NCBI GenBank assembly: GCA_018873245.2
Contig: JAEMBT020000002.1
Coordinates: 7,662,001-7,726,000, forward strand
From: Archegozetes longisetosus
Lineage: Eukaryota > Arthropoda > Arachnida > Sarcoptiformes > Trhypochthoniidae
DNA: 64,000 nt
Reading direction: 5' to 3'
Shown: positions 12,047 through 24,519 of the stretch, in pieces
Position numbering within the stretch: the first letter of the stretch is position 1
Layout of the letters: each line of letters starts with the position of its first letter
The notes under the pieces: model-generated
The model's input: only the letters and a program-made list of their open reading frames with translations
What the model was told of the DNA's origin: nothing
Database searches by the model: none
Position numbers and translations under genes: made by a program

Positions 12047-14781
12047 CTATGCATACCCTTTCATCTCAAGAGCTCCTTCTTCTTCAAGTTTAGATAGGAA
12101 TTTATTCACGCGAACAGTAGAATCCATCTGAACATTTCATCAAAAAAAAAAAATAATTAGTATCACAATCAATTGAAAAGTCATATAATATTTGTATACC
12201 TGTCGAGCCATATCAACATATGCCAAAAGTTTTTTGATACCAATTGCCAAACGTCTACCAGATACAAGTTTCTGAATTTTCGATATCTCTTCTCTATTAA
12301 AACAGGAATTAATTCCATTATCAGATTCACAAAGATTTAGTAAAACTTTAATCAGATGTTCGGGTTCTGTCAAATTGGGGACGTGTAGTACTGCTGTAAA
12401 TGATGATAACATTTCCATTTCTTCTAACACTTGTCGACGACTAGTTGTACACAAAATCAATAGCTTTTTACCAGGAGGAGGCTCTTTCTTCAATAATACG
12501 AGTAAAGCCTGTAATACTAGATTTGAATAACGAGGACCAATTGGACCGTAATCTAATAGTCGTTCAATATTGTCAACAAGTATACAGCTTTGCATTGATT
12601 TGTAAGCGTCATCGAAAACTTTTCTGATTTGCATACATTTTGCGGTCTCAGTAAAACCCACCATATCGTCAGGAGAACAAAGTTTCACAAATGGAAAGTC
12701 AGAATCTAGAGCCAGTTTAGCGGCCAAAGCAGTTTTTCCAGTATTTGGTGCGCCTTCCAACAAAATACTGACCAGACCTCGAGGACTGTCACCAGATTTC
12801 GCTTGTTGTATGAATAGTTGTCCATCTTCTAAAATGTCTTTAATTATTGGTCCCCAATAAATGATTCCACTCGCAGATAAACGTTCGATAGCTTCGGAAC
12901 TGGTACCGAAGGCTGGTTTCACGTCATGTTCCAAAGCATGCATAAAATCATCTCTAGTTATTAGTAACTTTTCAAGTGCTTCAGGATCTACTTCTACTTT
13001 ACTCGTAGCCTTTATTAAACGGTTCATAGCAGTTGATTGTGCGGCTCGAACCAAACCTTCGATCTCTGCTCCTGAAAAGTTTTTTGTGAGTGATGCCAGT
13101 TCTGCAATGTCCACATCATCAGACAATTTATTGAATTGTCTCATTTTCGATGTATGGATGTTAAGTATTTGAACTCTTCCGTGTTCATTTGGTAAACTTA
13201 TTTCCATTTGCACCTCTAGTCTTCCAGGTCTTAGTAGTGCCTCATCGATCATATCTCGTCTGTTTGTCATTCCGATTACAAGTATGTTATTAAGTGACTC
13301 GACGCCATCAATCTTTGCGAGTAATTGATTTACAACTGTGTCGTGAACTCCAGTGTTTCCAGCCTTTATTCCAATAACAAGTCAATTAAGAAATATTCAG
13401 TTAAATATTGTCAGTTTGAACATACCACAGAACCTCTTGCTTTGCAAATGGCATCGATTTCATCAAAAATGATAATATGTAGACCACTATTATTACCCAT
13501 TCGTTTTCTTCTTCTTCTGCGTCTGCGAATAACTTTCGAATATTTGCTTCTGATTCACCGACATATTTGTCAAGAATTTGAGGTCCATTTACTATTTTAG
13601 GTTCTCTCGCATTAAGCATTTGTCCGATTTGTCGGGCCATCAAAGTCTTTCCAGTGCCCGGAGGACCGTATAATAGAATACCTCTAACGTGCTTTAGTCC
13701 CAATTGTTCGATGATTTCTGGTGGAAAAACTCTCGACGCAAATGCTCGACGAAATATAGCATTGAATTCTTTATCCAGTCCTCCGATTCCCATCTGTTCA
13801 AAATCCCAGTTCGGATTTATTATTGATTGTCTCACTATTTTGCCCTTTGACTGACCCGTCAGATTGACCGTAGCATTTTCTGCTTTCTCGAACATGATTT
13901 GAGTGTCGGGAAGAGTTAGCCCTATTTTAGTCTAAAAGTTTTGTTACAAACCATTTCAGTTAATTATATCCACATTTAAGTTCAATTGAAAAACTGATTA
14001 CAATTCAGTTGATATTTATATCAAATAAGACTAACTTTTAGTGGTTCTTTATTTTGTGTTTTTCCTTTTAAATTATCAATGACTAAAACTTCCATTTCTT
14101 TAACCATTAATCTTAACAATTTTTTATCCAAAAATTTAAATACAATCTATAAATAAAAGCAAATGTTCATCAATCGAAAAAATTAATGGAATACTTTAAT
14201 ATATTACAAGTTGTCCGACAGTAAACGCTTGTTTCGGAAATTGCATTAAAAACTCTTTTGCCATTTGGTCTGTATCAAACGGTTCGTTCGTAGAACTGGC
14301 AGCAGACTTTTGCATAAAATCCACGGTTAGCGTCATTTTGGAAACATACTGAGTGTTTGGATTGAAGTTATAAAGTCGAACGTCTATCACTTCGTTTATG
14401 GAAAGTTGTGCCCATTTTCGCTGTTATCATAATTACAAATTTAGTTAATTATAGAGGCAGCTATGAAAGCAACAGATTTAAATGTAGTCAAACCATAGGC
14501 ATATTGAAGCCCATTGTGCCCTTTGGCATCTGATCGACCGCCTCCAAAGTAAACACATATTTATGATTCGTTGATGTCGTTATTTCGACATTTCTTTAAA
14601 TTCAAAAAATATTAATCATCAATATTTCGTTAATAGATATACAAAAGTCAGTAAGAATTGAGAGATAATTGAATGCAAACCTAATCTTATCTCGTGGATA
14701 TTCACTGCTATTAACCGCAACTCGATTGGTATACGACAGGGCGTCCGACGGACACGAAACCACTTTCGCGCGATTGCATTC
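12047..14781 (-). CDS. NSF: N-ethylmaleimide-sensitive factor (SNARE-disassembly ATPase)
   Basis: NSF is the hexameric AAA+ ATPase that, with alpha-SNAP, pulls apart SNARE complexes after membrane fusion. Seven exons are found: 14781-14681, 14593-14494, 14420-14208, 14146-14036, 13931-13426, 13363-12200 and 12127-12047. In order they give the N domain ([24 protein letters not shown]), D1 (Walker A GPPGTGKT, Walker B IIIFDEID, second region of homology [16 protein letters not shown]) and D2 (Walker A GAPNTGKT, Walker [19 protein letters not shown]), ending [18 protein letters not shown]. About 758 residues are covered; the family has about 745. The first exon, expected to encode only a few residues, was not found upstream. 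One oddity: between the D1 Walker motifs, at about 13500-13515, the frame shifts by one base inside an A-run; one extra A restores the conserved [17 protein letters not shown]. Confidence 0.95.
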
Positions 14782-15100
14782 CTTAATACAATTTATATAA
14801 CAATTAATATAATTTATAAAACGAATTATGATCCGTTATATGACATATTAATAGCTCATTTATTGATTATAATGAACATTAAAATTTGATACCATTTTTA
14901 CTCATCAAATTAGAGACAATTCATTAACTGTTGATATGATTTGAATAGAACTATCACAAAATAGTTGAACAATTAAATTAAACTAGAAGAATATTTATCC
15001 ATGAATTAAAATTGTTTAATATTCGTATAGTTAAATGATCCTGGGTCAATATTATATACAGTATTATTGAATACAATGGGTCAATGCTTAGATACATATA
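14782..15100. other. upstream of NSF, no gene seen
   Basis: The missing NSF first exon and promoter should lie here or further up among the repeats, but no short ATG exon with a convincing donor can be singled out. Confidence 0.4.
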
Positions 15101-15268
15101 CAGTCGATTCTCTTTATAATGAAGTGGAACAACTCGCTATAATGAGCACTTTCTAAAAAATTATTTAGTTCAAAGACTATGAACTCTATATCCGATATAT
15201 AGTGTACTCGCGTTGTAATCAACCGATTTTCAGTGCATTAGACTGTTCATTATACCCAGAGGCAACTG
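15101..15268. mobile_element. pogo/Tigger-like MITE
   Basis: The ends are CAGTCGATTCTCTTTATAAT and, inverted, CAGTTGCCTCTGGGTATAAT, flanked on both sides by TA, the target duplication of Tc1/mariner/pogo elements. Length 168 bp, no coding. Confidence 0.6.
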
Positions 15269-15366
15269 TATTAAAATTACGCACATGAGCAAACTAACAA
15301 TGACGTTTCTAATCGATTGCTCAATACACAGCCAATCATGAACTGTACAGTGTATTAGATTAATGT

Positions 15367-16457
15367 TAGATATCAGCTCAGCTTGAGCTGAGCTTGAGCT
15401 GAGCTGCAGCTCAGCTCAGGTCACCTCAATGGGTAATAGTTGATAGAACTTATTAGAGTTTACTATTCTTAAACGATTTATCCAAATAGAAATTTGATAC
15501 TTTCAATGTAATGCCTATAAATGATATGCTGTATAGTCTAATGATGTTTAGTTTAACTTAAATATTGGTATAATTGAAAAGTTCGTACCCTAAGTATCAA
15601 AAAATGAATTTTATTGAAATTTTTTTTACAGAAAATTTAAAAGTAATCCCCCGAGCACTAATGACCCGTTTCATCCTCTCCTGCCATTTGTCATAAAACT
15701 GTCGCCATTCACCAGGAGTAATACTGTTGAAGAAATCATTTACTGCCCGATTGATCTCTTCTTCGGACGAGAATCGGCGCCCTCTTAAATGTTTCTTAAC
15801 TATTTCATATGAAACAATGTTTGGCCCCTAAGCTGAATTAATTTCTTCGGCTGTCATTTTCTTCTTAAAACAATAGCCAATAATAGCCCGAAAATCTCGA
15901 GAATTGAAATCAATTTTTATTTCAGACAACTGTTGTTTAAGAAATCACAAAATGCAAACAGAACGACAAAAAAAGTTGAAACTTTGTGTTCGATATTTAA
16001 AAATGACATATTTAAATAAAACATTCAAGAAATAGTTTAATTAGCATTAGAATCTCGTTAGAGTACGAACTTTTCAATTATGCCAATACTTTACAATAAT
16101 AGCACATAGAAAACTATTCTAAAACGTTTTAAGTTTAAGATAGTATTAAATATTCAATAATTTATTTCAAAAGAAGTTTAATGTGCTTCAATTCAATGCT
16201 TAAGTACTCTGATTCGGAATAAACATTAATTTAATGGTTTGATATTTAATTACCCATAATGTTAAATAACAAGATATTATTGAAATCTAGACCATTTAAA
16301 ACTCTTAGACTAAAATTCCCTACATTCTAACTAATTTGTAGTATTTCTAATAAATATTAAAATGTTTCGCGAAAAGTTTGAATTTATCAACCAGATTATA
16401 TTAGATCAGTCCAATTCACAGCTCAACTCAAGCTCAGGGTAACTGAGCTGATGTCTA
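15367..16457. repeat. inverted-repeat element interrupted by a mariner derivative
   Basis: The left end TAGATATCAGCTCAGCTTGA pairs with the inverted right end TAGACATCAGCTCAG...GAGCTTGAG. The end pattern and AGCT-rich subterminal sequence resemble hAT-type non-autonomous elements. The flanks do not show an 8-bp duplication, so the exact ends are uncertain. The mariner derivative at 15560-16091 sits inside it. Confidence 0.4.
15560..16091 (-). mobile_element. internally deleted mariner element
   Basis: The terminal repeats match well: AATATTGGTATAATTGAAAA at the left and, inverted, AGTATTGGCATAATTGAAAA at the right, each continuing as GTTCGTAC; TA borders both ends. The minus strand keeps the start of the transposase (FNSRDFRAIIGYCFKKKMTAEEIN, written here in two parts: FNSRDFRAIIGY and CFKKKMTAEEIN) joined directly to the end (KKHLRGRRFSSEE, NRAVNDFFNSITPGEW, WQERMKRVISARG). 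The whole catalytic core is missing and one stop lies at the junction. About 530 bp: a deletion derivative on its way to becoming a MITE. Confidence 0.75.
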
Positions 16458-16508
16458 TCACTAATTTAGATAATACTTATGTACTGTTTCCCTATCAGTC
16501 TTTTAATC

Positions 16509-17593
16509 TAGTGAAGAGCATTAGTCTGGAATCTTGAGCTTGAAGCTCGAGCTTCTATAAGAGCAGCTCGGAATTCTTGGTCTTTGAGTTGAGCTGCTGA
16601 GCTTATGTTAATAATTAAAAATAATAAGCAGTAATCTTTATAACAAGTAAATTTATTCGTTTCAAAAAGTTGAGTTCAAATTCCCTATAAATTAACGAAA
16701 ATCTTCGACGACAGAGAACTGATGATTGCCATTAACAATGAAACGTATTAACAATTGTCTTGGATTTGATGTACATCCGACGTATCTTTTTTTTCTTGTA
16801 ATAATGATCGATTTTGGTTTGAGACAAAGTTTGAGATAAACTATCATTCGTTTTAGTACGTTTCTTAAGTGTTTACTCAAAACTTTAATACTAAAATGTG
16901 TCTTATTTTCTATACATTTTTACATTTTAATGTCTTATCATTTAATTTAATAAAATTATAACTTCTATTTACCTTTTCAGTTTCTGGGAACATTTTGACA
17001 TCAGCGTCACTTACCAATAATTATGTCTTTTCATTGTATTTCACTTTCTTGTGAAGACATTTTGATAACAGTTTCAAACAATAATTTTCCCTTACTTCAA
17101 ATAAATTTCAAAAATAGTTTGAGGTTATCTTATTAAGAGATTAAACAGTGAATAGAAGTAATACTAATTTTAAGGCCTAACTCATCATTAATTCTCTCTT
17201 CAAATAAACAGCTATTGCACCAAATTTCAGTTGGAAGTGAAATTTACATTGCAAACAATGACTCACAATAATTCACAATTCTAGAACGCGTCATCGAATT
17301 CTTTAGATGTCATTTAATGCCTATTATGCTAACATGCAGATATGCAAATGATTAATCATATGAGAAACACTTCGGTATTCATTACTATTTTTCGGTTAAT
17401 AATGTTTTTGTTTTATTAAATAAACCGGCTTCAAGTGAGCTCAGCTTCAAGCTCAATAACTTGAGGTGCGCTTCTTCATCATAGCTAGAGTTTGAAGCTC
17501 GAACTTATAAGCCCAAAGACAGCTAAAATTAAACCTCAAGCGTAGCGCAGCTCAAGCCCAGTTCAGCTCACAGCTAGCTTATGCTCCTCACTG
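16509..17593. mobile_element. non-autonomous hAT-like element
   Basis: The left end TAGTGAAGAGCATTAG pairs with the inverted right end CAGTGAGGAGCATAAG, and both ends continue into GAGCTTGAAGCTCGAGCT-like sequence. The 8 bases outside are TTTTAATC on the left and TTTTGGTC on the right, a likely 8-bp target duplication with two later changes, as expected for hAT. Length 1,085 bp. No transposase is visible; a 62-codon minus frame inside is probably chance. The right 430 bp recur at 1020-1445. Confidence 0.55.
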
Positions 17594-20500
17594 TTTTGGT
17601 CTATTAGCTTTAAGCTAATACCTTATTAGTTTGAATACTGAATTTATTCCTTTTAAATATACCTATATTCCATTACCAAAGACATTCATCAAGCAAATAA
17701 CTGCCCAATTTTCATAAACTTCTACATGATAGCACGCAATTAGTTTTCTTACGACAACTTCAGTTATCGATCTAACATTCAATAACTTCTGTCCTCATGG
17801 GATCAAAAGTCTCAAAACTTTCGACTAGAATACAAAAGGTTTCTGATCGATATATAGTTATTCAGAATCGATTGCTGTGAATCTGTTGTGTCAGCTCGTA
17901 TTCTTTGTACAGTAAAGTCTCTAAATAAGTACACTTGAAAATCTAATAATCCTGGGTAGCAATAATATCACTTCTATGCCAACCCCTTTGTGATGCGCAC
18001 AATTTTTTTGTTACATTTGATTGTAGTTTACTCTGATTATTATATCGAATATTTTATAAGTCAATATCATGGTCTGATGGAAAACATGCCGCGACAACGC
18101 ATCACTTCTAGTTGCTATCGAAGATTATCAAGATTTTGAGTGTATTTAAAAGAAACCTGCGTGAGTTCTTTGATTGGTTTTTGATTGAATTGAAATTATA
18201 CGTCAACTTTAAAATGGGGGTTAAATGGCAAGCAAATAAAATACTGATTTGAACCCAAATTAGGATCACCTTATTAGTTTTATCAATAAATACAAAAGAA
18301 CTGGTTCGGTAGACAATACTAAACAACCCGGGACGCCAGAAATCTCCACAGAAGACTAATTGTTTCATATAAAAATTCTCGTTTTAAACCTTTGATTGTT
18401 TTTTATGTACAAGTACTTATTTGGGAACAAACTGTATAATGACTTTACAATAATTATAAAAATATCTTCAGCTATAGTCCTTTGGATGTTTAAATGTACA
18501 TCTGAATACTTCCGAATAAACTTCTGTCACCAGTTACGACTACAGCAGCTCTGTAAATTTCACAGCTCTATGGCATTCAACACAAAAATATTTTTGACTA
18601 TCAGTGCCGTAACCAGGTTTTTGGCCTAGTGGGCTAAAAGTCTGAAATGGAATGCTCAGATTTGTTGAGGCAAACGTTAATCAACGTTCGAATGTCTGTT
18701 AATTTGTTATCAAACCTTTAATTATCGTTTAACTGCGTGCAATCGATTGATTCACCAAATAAATACAGTTTCAACGTTATTTTGTGAGATTTTCTTTCTG
18801 TACAAACCTACTTTTCAATTTGAAAAAATCTCTGGGAACAACTATAGCCTTCTAGACCCCCGCTATGTCTGTGTTAACTATATTCCAATTTTCAATTCTA
18901 ATTTTAATTGAGTTGATTCAAGGTTATCACAAATGTTTGAAGTCTTTAATTATTAATTGTAATTTACTGGTCGATTTCACTGAACCGAATGATTGTGAAT
19001 AAATAATTCAATCAAAAGTTTGTGATCCACATTAGCGATCAAAGCTTCTTAAAGTGGCATAAGTCTTAAGTAACTAATTATAACTTGTTTCAGCGTTAAA
19101 ATTGTTTCAACCTTTTCTTGAAATCAATTATTGCTTGTAATTATGTTCACAATTATTAACTGATTTTAATTTTGCTTTTCTTTTTTGCTTGATTTAGCCT
19201 CACTTTTGAGGCCCAGTTACTCATTCAAGCGAAATGTTTATCTCTGTTACACAGAATTATTTCATAAAATAATTTATATAACATGTATTTAATATTGATT
19301 AAAATCCAAGATTTTGCATTTTAATCGAAACATTTTTTCAAACTTCATTCAAATAATACATTTAAACCTGCCTAACTTGAATACGCAGTTAAATGTTTAA
19401 AAAGAAAATAATAATAATAACCTTCATTTTCTACGAATTTATTTAGCCTGTTTTTTAAAACCACATAACTACATGAGAGAGTTAGATAGGTTTTACTGTA
19501 TTAAAATTGACAAGAGATGAGCCTGAACTTGATTCTGATTAAGTTATTCAAAATCATCAGACTTGGGTAATAAAATTGAATTATTGGCTATAAAAATTGG
19601 ATCGCTGAGTGCTAGATTGCAGCAAGCTTTCAAACTGAATCATAAAATAAGCTCTAAAATTATCTATCACTTAATCTGAAATCAATTGATTTAGATGAAA
19701 TCCAATGACACGAAATGATAATAAAATAAGATTTCAAAGTTTAAACTTCACGCTGCTATTAACAGAATGGTTTTGTTAGCAGGATATCAAATATTATTTT
19801 TTAGTCTAATAACACAGATATTCTTATGTAAATAAGTGTTGATTTCTATCGGTTTCATCAGAATTAATGTAATTTTTGTTTTGAAGTTGCGAGAACTTTA
19901 ATGATATTAAACCCGTTCAGTTTTAAAAGTCGATGACATAATTCAGATTATTGCTCATAAGATGCTTTGAACCATTTTTTATGAAATGGGATCATGGCTG
20001 CAAACAATAATGTTTCAACAAAAGCGAATTCCCTAAGAAAACTGCTAGAAAGAATATGGTTTTTCAAGATTTTAGATTTACTCCCAAAGTAAAAGATAAT
20101 CTCTTTCAATAGTATCAAAATGCATTGTTATCTCTATGAAATGATTTTACTATTGATTGAGTCGACGTTAAATATTTTATTAATTCTTTTGAAAGCAAAC
20201 CGAAAGATTTGACAGATATTGAAAGAATTCAATAAAAAGTAAACCGGAATGACAGGGAAGCAGAACAGGATTGAATAATGTCGTGATTTAGAAAAGTGTC
20301 GTTAAACTCGTGTGAAGATGAGAGAATGAAAGTCAGGCATATGTTTATAAAATTTCTGATGCACTTGTTATACACTTGACCAACTTTTGGTGCAACAACT
20401 GAGTTATGATGTATTTGTTAGCCTAACCTTGATCTTGACTCTAAGTTTTGTTCAAATAGGGGAGTCTGAGGACCCGGTGTCCCAGTTTCTTAACCGGTAT

Positions 20501-20757
20501 TAGAAATACGATACTTTTAATAGTTATAACTTTTTTCTCGATTCAGGTCAAAGGAAACTCTAGGAGAGCGAAACTCAATCGGGCTAATTGTAGCATTAAT
20601 TTATGTCTGGCTGCCGACCCATTAAGTGAGATTAACTTTACTCAACAAACTTCACATTCTTCTCATTCAGTAGTTTGCGTTTCTCTGCTTTTCATCTCAA
20701 ACTCTTCAGCTCCTAATGAATTAGTCCTCAATTGGAAGAAACGTAACAGTTAAAATC
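17594..20757. other. intergenic, repeat remnants, promoter of next gene
   Basis: No gene seen. It contains a roughly 60-bp dispersed repeat (18073-18132) shared with 59921-59983, a lone pogo-like arm near 17909 and the MITE at 19359. Just before the secreted-protein gene, ATTCAGTAG near 20668 resembles the arthropod initiator TCAGT, about 90 bases ahead of the ATG. Confidence 0.45.
19359..19498. mobile_element. pogo/Tigger-like MITE
   Basis: The left end CATTTAAACCTGCCTAACTT and the inverted right end CAGTAAAACCTATCTAACTC agree, and TA flanks both sides. Length 140 bp, no coding. Confidence 0.6.
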
Positions 20758-22227
20758 ATGAAATCACTTAAAATTGATAAAATTTTCTTATTTGTATTAC
20801 TGGTGCCAACTGTGTCATCTTTAATAATATCTAGTGTTTACGCTGGCAAGAAGAAATTCAAGACATTTTCGTTCGGGAGCCCATTATTGCCGGCTATTGT
20901 GAAAGTACAGCCACATCGACTTCATCTAACTTTCCGCCAAAGTAGGTATCTCAAAACGCCTCAATTTCATATAGAGGGTACTTTGCCATTGAAAGCTCCA
21001 ACTATCATAAAAGAAATCTTAAAACCAGATCCAGAGCCAGAAGTCATTGAATACAATATTGGAAATACCTTGTCCAATGAAGAACCCGTTTATTCGGACA
21101 GCAATGTTCATCAAAGCATTGCTCCGATCAACGCACCCAATATAGGAGTGTCGCCACCGCTTCCTCCTCTTCCACCGCCATCATTACAACCAGCGCCATT
21201 ACAATCACGTCCTCCTTTACCACCGTCATCATCACAATTTCAACCAATGCCACCGCCAATGCAGCCATTACAAACATCAGCATCACAGAACGCTATAAGA
21301 ATCATTGATCCACCAGTTATTCACCCAAACAACTTTCAAAAGCATCACCAAATAAGAAGATCTACTGGTTATAACAATCAGTTTCATTCTGATTCTCAGA
21401 ATCCTCATTTCAACGCAAATTATGGCCAAAACTTTCAAACACCTCCTCAAATGAATCACCAAATGCTTACAAATGTTAATAATTATCCAGCTTTTGGTCA
21501 TAATAATAACCACTTCCCCCCACCGAATAACCAAAATTATTTCGACCCTAACGAACCTCATATTCAACACAACCCTAATTTGGAAACAACTCCTTTCAAT
21601 AACTACAATTCGCCTCATAATCAACATTCCGATAACATATACCTAAATAATCCAAATTCTCATGTTGTGCATCAGAGTTCTGCATCATTGGCTCCTCAAA
21701 AGTACAAAAAAGTATTTGTTCATCCGAATCCAGATCACAGCAAATGGACCCCTATAACAAGTGGCCATAGCAGCTATTTGCCCCCACCTCCTCTTCCACC
21801 TAATGATCCTAACAGTGGTCATTCGTCAAATAGGGTTGCCATGTCTTTGCCTTATTACTCCGATCCTGGAGATAAAAAGATAAACATAGGTGAACACTAC
21901 AACCCGAGCGCATCATATCTCGATGGACAAGTCGTAGAAAAGCCAACTTACGATCCGGACGAAGGCTCCATTAGCTTTAGCATCAGTGGACCTCATGGAG
22001 GAGAAAAAGTGCCATTTGGTTATGAAGCAAAGATCAGGCAACAACAAGAAGAACTGAAAAAGCATCCCGACCATTTACCACCTGGATTTGATGTACAACA
22101 ACTGATCAAATACTACCACCATCACACATTTACTGATAACTTAAAAGACAATTATGGATTTGTCGAAGCTGTCGGTCCTCTTGGCTTTTTGAAGAGTAAA
22201 CTCTCAAGTTTAAAAAAACTTATTTAG
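20758..22227 (+). CDS. secreted Pro/Asn/His-rich protein, likely structural
   Basis: A single uninterrupted frame of 489 residues. Residues 1-29 are a good signal peptide (hydrophobic core IFLFVLLVPTVSSLIISSVY). Residues about 130-180 are Pro-rich (PPLPPLPPPSLQP); about 190-330 are rich in Asn, His and Gln (NNQFHSDSQNPHF, HNNNHFPPPNNQNYF); and the last 100 residues look folded, with a Gly/Ser stretch (SISFSISGPHGGEK) and a charged helix before a hydrophobic-basic end. No catalytic motif is visible. The composition fits a cuticle, eggshell or silk-like extracellular protein; that is inference. It has no intron, in contrast with nearly every other gene here, and a hairpin lies 25 bases after the stop. 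Confidence 0.7.
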   Translation: MKSLKIDKIFLFVLLVPTVSSLIISSVYAGKKKFKTFSFGSPLLPAIVKVQPHRLHLTFRQSRYLKTPQFHIEGTLPLKAPTIIKEILKPDPEPEVIEYNIGNTLSNEEPVYSDSNVHQSIAPINAPNIGVSPPLPPLPPPSLQPAPLQSRPPLPPSSSQFQPMPPPMQPLQTSASQNAIRIIDPPVIHPNNFQKHHQIRRSTGYNNQFHSDSQNPHFNANYGQNFQTPPQMNHQMLTNVNNYPAFGHNNNHFPPPNNQNYFDPNEPHIQHNPNLETTPFNNYNSPHNQHSDNIYLNNPNSHVVHQSSASLAPQKYKKVFVHPNPDHSKWTPITSGHSSYLPPPPLPPNDPNSGHSSNRVAMSLPYYSDPGDKKINIGEHYNPSASYLDGQVVEKPTYDPDEGSISFSISGPHGGEKVPFGYEAKIRQQQEELKKHPDHLPPGFDVQQLIKYYHHHTFTDNLKDNYGFVEAVGPLGFLKSKLSSLKKLI

Positions 22228-22252
22228 ATTTTTAACTATTTGTCTGATCAAT

Positions 22253-22305
22253 GCTATAAAGTGCTATCTATAGCCGAAATATCATTACAGATAGAACTTT
22301 ATAGC
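22253..22305 (+). promoter_or_regulatory. hairpin in the 3' UTR of the secreted-protein gene
   Basis: Positions 22253-22269 (GCTATAAAGTGCTATCT) pair with 22289-22305 (AGATAGAACTTTATAGC) with one mismatch in 17, leaving a 19-base loop. It starts 25 bases after the stop. It could be an RNA stem in the 3' UTR or a very small MITE remnant. Confidence 0.4.
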
Positions 22306-23090
22306 GCTCATTTTACACATTGTAATCATCTCTTTTGCCAATATTATAGCTAATTATTTTTTAATCATTTAGTTTGTAAGTCATCAAATTCCAATAAATT
22401 TATATTTATAGCTATAAAAAAACCTATTTTGAAAACTCATTTAATCGGTTGGAATTTTTCCCATAAAACAAAATTGAAAAATGATTAATGTTTGCGATGA
22501 GTTAGTGACCTAACTGTATAATGAGTACGAACTCTACAACTTTTAGACAGTAATTATATTCCTAATGAATGACTAGTTTTGTCTGACCGTAAACTCATGT
22601 TTCGAATACTAATCATAACTTAAATAATACAAATTGAGTTTTATATGGATATGCTTTCCGGCCAAACCCTTTCAACATTTTTGTGAAATGAACACAATGA
22701 ACTATATTTTGCCGGGGATAGCAATTTCATAGTTAATAAGTCAACGCATAACTCTTCGGATCTTATATGAATCTTATTAAACCTGGATTCATTGCCCAAA
22801 GTTATCTAATCTTTTAATCGATTAAGAAAAATAAATAAGACTCAATGACTTAAGGGATGAGTTGCAAGTACTTTGGTGTCGATTTGCAACCATTATATAG
22901 CATCTCATGCCGACCTGAGTTTATGTTGAAAATAAAACAAATACTTATCTTTTCTGGCTAGCACTTTTTATTATTTCTCTCAAGTTCCATCATATTCATT
23001 CCATTTAATAGAAAAAAGTCAATACATTTCAATCAATATTTTTATTATTTCTTGATTTTCATCAATCAAAACATTACAATAATAAAAGAA
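22306..23090. other. intergenic between convergent genes
   Basis: 3' flanks of the secreted-protein gene and RpS14. Only short frames; no repeat recognised. Confidence 0.5.
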
Positions 23091-23745
<655 letters not shown>

Positions 23746-23946
23746 TATGTTTTAATTGTATTCAATCAAAAAACGTGCCTATTCTACAATATCAAATATT
23801 TTTCATTAAATCAACATTTTTCTGCACTTTTTCGAATCAATTCAATTTTTATGGCAGTTAAGTGAAAAATGAATAAAATAAATGATAATTTAATGACTAA
23901 ATTAGATGTAAATTAAGAAAAATAGTTATACTCAATGAGAACATAC

Positions 23947-23981
23947 CTGCAAAATGTCGACGACGTGTGTCTAAAAGGAAG
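23947..23981 (-). promoter_or_regulatory. RpS14 non-coding first exon with 5' TOP-like start
   Basis: On the minus strand the leader reads CTTCCTTTTAGACAC and ends ...TTTTGCAG|GTATGT, a good splice donor. A pyrimidine run at the cap site (5' TOP) is the hallmark of ribosomal-protein mRNAs and links translation to TOR signalling. The transcription start is inferred from this motif only. Confidence 0.45.
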
Positions 23982-24519
23982 TCAATGTGGTCACACATTG
24001 AGTAGATGGCACCACAAACTTGTTTCAACTTCCTCTACATAAACTTCGTCTAACTTTTTCTTCACAAACTTCTCTAAACTTTTCTCCCTACTAATTCTAC
24101 TAAACCAATTTTGTTCAACTTATTCACATACAATATTCAGATTGTTCAATAAATTTTATACATGAGAACACTCAATTTAACTCTCTATTGATTTAATTAC
24201 TTATAAAAATCTATCTATAAATCAGTATTATGTAAGAGTTGGACTGAAAAATCAACAATAAGAACCAAATTGTATCATAAGTTTCGTTCAAAACTTTAAT
24301 ATTAAATTTTCAATACACTAAAAATATATTTTGATATAATATTAAACTTTAATATTAATATTCAATTTCAAATTAAAAATTAATTAACAAATATAGCGAG
24401 ATCAATCTATTCCTATAATATATACATTTATTTTTTGTTTAAATTAATATTTATTTAATACAACATTCCCGACGATTTGATGAGAATCACCATATGAAGA
24501 GTGAATTATGATTACATGG
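23982..24519. other. intergenic, RpS14 promoter and PLK4 3' flank
   Basis: AT-rich, no gene or repeat seen. Confidence 0.45.

Noticed and set aside
13495-13515. Programmed frameshift in NSF
   Set aside because: No slippery site plus stem is evident, and JIP3/4 shows the same one-base losses. Assembly error is simpler.
12445-13854. Open frames on the plus strand opposite NSF
   Set aside because: They mirror conserved NSF exons on the other strand and have no similarity or splice logic of their own.
15359-16465. Clear hAT target duplication around the 15367-16457 element
   Set aside because: The flanking 8-mers ATTAATGT and TCACTAAT do not match, so only the inverted repeat is reported.
16692-16880. 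62-codon minus-strand frame
   Set aside because: It lies within a non-autonomous hAT-like element, has no domain and no support.
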